NCBI GenBank assembly: GCA_035578905.1 | Contig: JAQJVL010000057.1 | Location: 372,001-436,000, forward strand | Direction of reading: 5' to 3' | Origin: Stictocephala bisonia | Taxonomy: Eukaryota > Arthropoda > Insecta > Hemiptera > Membracidae | DNA: 64,000 bases | Shown: piece by piece, positions 56,981 through 64,000 of the stretch | Layout: each line of letters starts with the position of its first letter | How positions within the stretch are numbered: position 1 is the first letter of the stretch | The notes under the pieces: generated by a model | What the model was told of the DNA's origin: nothing | Databases searched by the model: none | The model's input: the letters and a program-made list of their open reading frames with translations, nothing else | Program-made: the position numbers and the translations under genes

Positions 56981-59900
56981 GTTTCATCCTTACCACCCTG
57001 CCTCCTAGATGTAATGTGTCATGTGAGTGCGTCAACTGATGTCAGTAATGTAACATGCTTGTTTCATCCTTGCCACCCTGCCTCCTAGATGTAATGTGTC
57101 ATGTGAGTGCGTCAACTGATGTCAGTAATGTAACATGCTTGTTTCATCCTTGCCACCCTGCCTCCTAGATGTAATGTGTCATGTGAGTGCGTCAACTGAT
57201 GTCAGTAATGTAACATGCTTGTTTCATCCTTACCACCCTGCCTCCTAGATGTAATGTGTCATGTGAGTGCGTCAACTGATGTCAGTAATGTAACATGCTT
57301 GTTTCATTCTTGTCACCCTGCCTCCTAGATGTAATGTGTCATGTGAGTGCGTCAACTGATGTCAGTAATGTAACATGCTTGTTTCATCCTTGTCACCCTG
57401 CCTCCTAGATGTAATGTGTCATGTGAGTGCGTCAACTGATGTCAGTAATGTAACATGCTTGTTTCATCCTTACCACCCTGCCTCCTAGATGTAATGTGTC
57501 ATGTGAGTGCGTCAACTGATGTCAGAAATGTAACATGCTTGTTTTATCCTTGCCACCCTGCCTCCTAGATGTAATGTGTCATGTGAGTGCGTCAACTGAT
57601 GTCAGTAATGTAACATGCTTGTTTCATCCTTACCACCCTGCCTCCTAGATGTAATGTGTCATGTGAGTGCGTCAACTGATGTCAGTAATGTAACATGCTT
57701 GTTTCATCCTTGTCACCCTGCCTCCTAGATGTAATGTGTCATGTGAGTGCGTCAACTGATGTCAGTAATGTAACATGCTTGTTTCATCCTTACCACCCTG
57801 CCTCCTAGATGTAATGTGTCATGTGAGTGCGTCAACTGATGTCAGTAATGTAACATGCTTGTTTCATCCTTGCCACCCTGCCTCCTAGATGTAATGTGTC
57901 ATGTGAGTGCGTCAACTGATGTCAGTAATGTAACATGCTTGTTTCATCCTTGCCACCCTGCATCCTATATGTAATGTGTCATGTGAGTGCGTCAACTGAT
58001 GTCAGTAATGTAACATGCTTGTTTCATCCTTACCACCCTGCCTCCTAGATGTAATGTGTCATGTGAGTGCGTCAACTGATGTCAGTAATGTAACATGCTT
58101 GTTTCATCCTTGCCACCCTGCCTCCTAGATGTAATGTGTCATGTGAGTGCGTCAACTGATGTCAGTAATGTAACATGCTTGTTTCATCCTTGCCACCCTG
58201 CCTCCTAGATGTAATGTGTCATGTGAGTGCATCAACTGATGTCAGTAATGTAACATGCTTGTTTCATCCTTGCCACCCTGCCTCCTAGATGTAATGTGTC
58301 ATGTGAGTGCGTCAACTGATGTCAGTAATGTAACATGCTTGTTTCATCCTTGCCACCCTGCCTCCTAGATGTAATGTGTCATGTGAGTGCGTCAACTGAT
58401 GTCAGTAATGTAACATGCTTGTTTCATCCTTGCCACCCTGCCTCCTAGATGTAATGTGTCATGTGAGTGCGTCAACTGATGTCAGTAATGTAACATGCTT
58501 GTTTCATCCTTGCCACCCTGCCTCCTTGATATAATGTGTCATGTGAGTGCGTCAACTGATGTCAGTAATGTAACATGCTTGTTTCATCCTTACCACCCTG
58601 CCTCCTAGATGTAATGTGTCATGTGAGTGCGTCAACTGATGTCAGTAATGTAACATGCTTGTTTCATCCTTGCCACCCTGCCTCCTAGATGTAATGTGTC
58701 ATGTGAGTGCGTCAACTGATGTCAGTAATGTAACATGCTTGTTTCATCCTTGCCACCCTGCCTCCTAGATGTAATGTATCATGTGAGTGCGTCAACTGAT
58801 GTCAGTAATGTAACATGCATGTTTCATCCTTGCCACCCTGCCTCCTAGATGTAATGTGTCTTGTGAGTGCGTCAACTGATGTCAGTAATGTAACATGCTT
58901 GTTTCATTCTTGTCACCCTGCCTCCTAGATGTAATGTGTCATGTGAGTGCGTCAACTGATGTCAGTAATGTAACATGCTTGTTTCATCCTTGTCACCCTG
59001 CCTCCTAGATGTAATGTGTCATGTGAGTGCGTCAACTGATGTCAGTAATGTAACATGCTTGTTTCATCCTTACCACCCTGCCTCCTAGATGTAATGTGTC
59101 ATGTGAGTGCGTCAACTGATGTCAGAAATGTAACATGCTTGTTTTATCCTTGCCACCCTGCCTCCTAGATGTAATGTGTCATGTGAGTGCGTCAACTGAT
59201 GTCAGTAATGTAACATGCTTGTTTCATCCTTACCACCCTGCCTCCTAGATGTAATGTGTCATGTGAGTGCGTCAACTGATGTCAGTAATGTAACATGCTT
59301 GTTTCATCCTTGTCACCCTGCCTCCTAGATGTAATGTGTCATGTGAGTGCGTCAACTGATGTCAGTAATGTAACATGCTTGTTTCATCCTTACCACCCTG
59401 CCTCCTAGATGTAATGTGTCATGTGAGTGCGTCAACTGATGTCAGTAATGTAACATGCTTGTTTCATCCTTGCCACCCTGCCTCCTAGATGTAATGTGTC
59501 ATGTGAGTGCGTCAACTGATGTCAGTAATGTAACATGCTTGTTTCATCCTTGCCACCCTGCATCCTATATGTAATGTGTCATGTGAGTGCGTCAACTGAT
59601 GTCAGTAATGTAACATGCTTGTTTCATCCTTACCACCCTGCCTCCTAGATGTAATGTGTCATGTGAGTGCGTCAACTGATGTCAGTAATGTAACATGCTT
59701 GTTTCATCCTTGCCACCCTGCCTCCTAGATGTAATGTGTCATGTGAGTGCGTCAACTGATGTCAGTAATGTAACATGCTTGTTTCATCCTTGCCACCCTG
59801 CCTCCTAGATGTAATGTGTCATGTGAGTGCATCAACTGATGTCAGTAATGTAACATGCTTGTTTCATCCTTGCCACCCTGCCTCCTAGATGTAATGTGTC

Positions 59901-60655
59901 ATGTGAGTGCGTCAACTGATGTCAGTAATGTAACATGCTTGTTTCATCCTTGCCACCCTGCCTCCTAGATGTAATGTGTCATGTGAGTGCGTCAACTGAT
60001 GTCAGTAATGTAACATGCTTGTTTCATCCTTGCCACCCTGCCTCCTAGATGTAATGTGTCATGTGAGTGCGTCAACTGATGTCAGTAATGTAACATGCTT
60101 GTTTCATCCTTGCCACCCTGCCTCCTTGATATAATGTGTCATGTGAGTGCGTCAACTGATGTCAGTAATGTAACATGCTTGTTTCATCCTTACCACCCTG
60201 CCTCCTAGATGTAATGTGTCATGTGAGTGCGTCAACTGATGTCAGTAATGTAACATGCTTGTTTCATCCTTGCCACCCTGCCTCCTAGATGTAATGTGTC
60301 ATGTGAGTGCGTCAACTGATGTCAGTAATGTAACATGCTTGTTTCATCCTTGCCACCCTGCCTCCTAGATGTAATGTGTCATGTGAGTGCGTCAACTGAT
60401 GTCAGTAATGTAACATGCATGTTTCATCCTTGCCACCCTGCCTCCTAGATGTAATGTGTCTTGTGAGTGCGTCAACTGATGTCAGTAATGTAACATGCTT
60501 GTTTCATCCTTGCCACCCTGCCTCCTAGATGTAATGTGTCATGTGAGTGCGTCAACTGATGTCAGTAATGTAACATGCTTGTTTCATTCTTGCCACCCTG
60601 CCTCCTAGATGTAATGTGTCATGTGGGTGCGTCAACTGATGTCTGTAACATGCTT
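56981..60655. repeat. Satellite, 80-bp unit, about 46 copies
   Basis: The unit reads GTTTCATCCTTGCCACCCTG, CCTCCTAGATGTAATGTGTC, ATGTGAGTGCGTCAACTGAT, GTCAGTAATGTAACATGCTT. GC-richer than the rest of the window. The length stays exactly 80 bp throughout; only the last unit is shortened. Variant units make it possible to see a 1,600-bp duplication: every diagnostic variant in 57,301-58,900 recurs 1,600 bases later in 58,901-60,500. No open frame, as 80 is not a multiple of three. Contains CTGATGTCAG-type dyads. Confidence 0.97.
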
Positions 60656-61667
60656 GTTTACTAGCGTTATTAGAAATGTGTTTACCCAATTGTGTAATTT
60701 TAGTCAGCGACAAATGTAGTAATATAAAATACAGTATATAAGAAAATAGATTAATGTCATAAATGTATTATATGTTTTTTCACGTCAGATTTCTTAAGCT
60801 TAAATTTTATAAATGTAGTATTTCAAACAAATTGTTAATTTGGAATCTTAATAAAATTAAATGAAACCCTTTTAAGCTGATACAACGTGAAAAAACATAA
60901 TATCAATCAGTTTATCTTCTTCTAGTTAATAATATTTAAATTGCTCTTATTTAAATGATACAACATCTTGAAATCGTCATAAATTCTAAAATCAGCATTT
61001 CTTTTAGCTCAAGTTTCGTTGAAATACCTAAAAAGTATGTTTGAACAATATAAACAATAAGAAGGTTCCTAAAAAAATAAGTGATAAAAGTAGTAATAGG
61101 GAACGTGTATTTTCTCTAATATTTATGAGATCGATACAAAATAAAATTAAATGCGTTTAAAATTGACTGAAAATTTAGTTAAACTTTATTATTAAATTCA
61201 TTAAATTATTGGTAAAATAATGTATTCACTTGGCTGATTCAAAGAGCTGAGATTCATGATTATAATAAAGATATATAGGTTTATATAAGGCTTCATTTTG
61301 ATAATACTAATTTCATTCAATACTAAGTTACGTTAGTACCGTAGTATAGTTTCAGCTGCACTTCTAGCCATGACCCCTTTCTGTCATGTTTACAATAACT
61401 TTCTACTCAGACATTACAAGCAGACGTATTTCAAACTGATGCTCCTATCTTCATATGAATAGTAAAGATATTATTTTTATGTAAATTTATAAAACTTGCA
61501 AAAATTAACTCATATCATTAACCAAGTTCCTGGGTTTCCGTATTTTTACATCACGTTTCTGGCGTGATGGTGATGGGAGAGTTCTTGGCTCTTTCACTCT
61601 ATATCGTGATTATAACTGTTACTATCATTATGATCTATCTACGTGAACCCTGAACAACTTAAGATTC
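60656..61667. other. AT-rich stretch, nothing recognised
   Basis: No gene or repeat supported. Confidence 0.5.
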
Positions 61668-61955
61668 CGCACTCCTCGCCAGTCAGAGAACTCCTCGCCA
61701 CTCAGAGCACTCCTCGCCATTCAGAGTACTCCTCGCCTTTCAGAGCACTCCTTGCCATTCAGAGCACTCCTCGCCATTCACAGCACTCCTCTCCATTCAG
61801 AGCACTCCTCGCCACTCAGAGCACTCCTCGCTATTCAGAGCACTCCTCGCCACTCAGAGCACTCCTCGCCATTTAGAGCACTCCTCGACATTCAGATCAC
61901 TCTTCGACACTCAGAGCACTCCTCGCCTTTCAGAGCACTCCTCACCACTCAGATC
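61668..61955. repeat. Minisatellite, 19-bp unit, about 15 copies
   Basis: The unit reads CACTCCTCGCCATTCAGAG with frequent substitutions (CCACTCAGAG, CCTTTCAGAG, CTATTCAGAG). Three units make 19 codons, so two overlapping open frames appear on the plus strand. They are not genes. Confidence 0.92.
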
Positions 61956-63313
61956 ACTCTGGTCATAAGCGTTTCTCCCTTATTTCAATACATATTTTTA
62001 TAACATAACGATCGATTTTTCTAATGTTTTATGTTTTGTTTACTATTTACTAAGCATTAACTTATATGATTTTTCTTTTATTCTTATTTTAAATGATTTT
62101 GATCAATTGTGATGGACGAGTGATTAAAATTAATTACTTGTTTTCAGACGGGATTAGGCTAAAACGTTAAGTTACGAAAAGTTTAAATATTATTAAAATA
62201 ATTGTTTCTATAATAATAATGGAGATCTCAGGATCACCTCTTTTAGCTTCCAAGATGACCCAGCAAGATTATTTATATTTTTATTTTAAGCTAATCTGCT
62301 GATTTATCTAGTTCTGTCAGATTTCCTCGTTATGCTCTACGATCATCACAATGAAAAAGAATGAATATTCTCGTAATTGTCTAGAAAGTCTACTTTTAGT
62401 TTGGAAATACAATGTTAGTGTGGTGAGAAAGCAAGGTGTACATGTATAAAATAATTTAAGAAGAATGCGTTTGGCAACAATAATAAATATAGAATTTAAT
62501 CATAAGTTGTATAAATAAATATGAACAGGCTATAACAACATTAATTAGTAAAGAATGAAAATGAAAACAGTTACAGTAAAAAACTATCTAACTAAAATAT
62601 CCATGTTGTTAATTAACTAAAAACACATCTAAAAAACAGTAAAATATTAAATAATAACAAATGTGGACAAGTAAATAAACATCGAAATTGATAAATTCCC
62701 ATTGTAAAATTGTTAAATTGATTCCCACAGACATCATCTTTAAAACTCGAGGGTTTTGAGTTGTTTCCTAAAATAGTCTGTGATAAATTCATATTGAAGT
62801 GTCATTGTTATCAAAGTAAGTTTTGTATATACGCGTGTTTTAATTTAAAAAAGCAATATGCTCACCATGAATTAACTTTATATATTTTTATATATTTTGA
62901 AATATTTTGATTTTTACATGTTCATTTTTTAGTGATAGAGGGTTACATTTGATATCTTTATCAAGCTTTGATTATAATGCTAGAGAAATTCCGTTAAGAT
63001 AGAAAAAATTATATTAGATGATTTAAAGCTGAACTAAAATTGTTCGTGCCTATCTCGAGATTGAGAGAAAGGTTTACTTTGGGAGGGGGTGGTTGTAATG
63101 TCAACAACAAAAGTAAAAACTTGTTAAGTAAATAATAAAAGACCAACAGACTGAGAAACAATGGAATGTGATTATTAAATATAGACATATAAATAACAAT
63201 TACGTATTTATATTATCAATTTTTAAGTATAAATAATCAATAATTTGGTCAGGTTTGTGACAGCAAACACACGCTTCCACAAAAAAATATTCCAAACAAA
63301 CTTTCAAAACATG

Positions 63314-63377
<64 letters not shown>

Positions 63378-64000
63378 CCAAATAATAATAGATTAAGTAA
63401 AATTTCACCCGAAACTGTATTTCTTGTGATAAAAAGTCACTACGTCATTATATTTTCTATAAAGTTAATTTTCATTTTTAGTCGATGAAATAATTTTAAA
63501 ATACTTAGATTATTAAGGGACAAATCAAAATCTCACTTATACTAAAATGGCCTTTGTATATAAATATATCAGTTAGTAAACTGGAGAGTGAAAACTTGGG
63601 CTTTAGGTTCATTATTTATTTCCTTACAAACGATTATCTGGATGTCATTGTTATAAATGAATAAAGTTTATGTATTAATATTAAAACCAAGTTTTTCTGT
63701 CAAAAGAAGCATTCCTTCTTTTTAGCTATTGACAATTCAGTTATAAGGTTGTACATGCTTTTACTGTAAATGTAAAGAAATTTGATGGAGAAAGTTTTTT
63801 GAAAGAAACTAACAAGGTCAACTTGAAAATCGTGTTTTTCAAACTGTAATGTTGTTTTAATGTATTATTAAAATTACGCTAAAACTCATGCAAATTAAAG
63901 TTAGTTTTTTTGCATAATAATTGACAAAGTACACTATATATAACTACCCACTCCACACTAGTGATATGAAAAACTGTCGCATTCATTGAACCCCGGATTA
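61956..64000. other. AT-rich stretch to the window end, no gene seen
   Basis: Contains an (AT)n microsatellite at 63,314-63,375. Nothing else recognised. Confidence 0.5.
63314..63375. repeat. (AT)n microsatellite
   Basis: Uninterrupted alternating TA for about 60 bases. Confidence 0.97.

Noticed and set aside
56981..60655. CRISPR-like array
   Set aside because: No spacers: repeats are head to tail with constant 80-bp length, no cas genes, and the DNA is eukaryotic in character.
61643..62003. Proteins made of RALLA or HSEHSSP repeats
   Set aside because: Artefact of the 19-bp minisatellite read in shifting frames.

Overview
The window looks like animal nuclear DNA, most likely from an insect. 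It is strongly AT-rich, almost gene-empty, crowded with minisatellites, and holds decayed CR1/Jockey-like and RTE-like LINEs, tRNA-derived SINEs, MITEs and stretches of GGTTAGG-type words common in insect genomes. A hemipteran is my guess from the overall look of the repeats, but nothing here proves it. There is no bacterial-style gene organisation. Most open frames are by-products of tandem repeats or lie antisense to transposons.

Layout. 0-2 kb: a CR1-like LINE running off the left edge, then an 890-bp foldback element (family FB-A). 3.3-7.1 kb: three minisatellites (17/57-bp, 47-bp and 74-bp units). 9.4 kb: a LINE 3' tail. 11.2-12.0 kb: the only good candidate for a host gene, three short minus-strand exons with compatible splice sites and phases that encode a Trp/Cys-rich, membrane-like peptide of unknown family. 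13-15 kb: LINE fragments around a 318-bp hAT-type MITE with a target duplication. 16.2-18.7 kb: a second FB-A copy, a tRNA-like SINE fragment, and a 1,015-bp TA-flanked foldback element with a vestige of a transposase end. 19-26.5 kb: foldback family FB-B, a 15-bp minisatellite, a composite repeat, a 43-bp minisatellite and another dispersed element. 27-30 kb: a degenerate GGGT-rich array and FB-B copy 2.

30.1-33.6 kb: a complete but mutated RTE-like LINE (endonuclease plus reverse transcriptase, minus strand) between perfect target duplications. 34.9-37.3 kb: a 278-bp SINE and a badly decayed CR1-like LINE. 40.3-42.9 kb: a 49-bp satellite split by a 2-kb insertion with TG...CA ends and a 4-bp duplication, best read as a solo LTR. 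43-52 kb: a near-perfect palindrome, two more copies of the hAT-type MITE, a coding relic, another 43-bp minisatellite and FB-B copies 3 and 4. 53-56 kb: an inverted-repeat element whose interior is a 108-bp minisatellite, a 27-bp minisatellite and FB-B copy 5. 57-60.7 kb: an 80-bp satellite with about 46 units, containing a 1,600-bp (20-unit) tandem duplication. 61.7 kb: a 19-bp minisatellite.

The main theme is the link between inverted-repeat (foldback) elements and tandem arrays. In at least two families the arm or the interior of a foldback element has become a minisatellite. I found no protein machinery that would make this a new enzymatic system. The candidate split gene and the foldback/minisatellite relationship are the items most worth following up.
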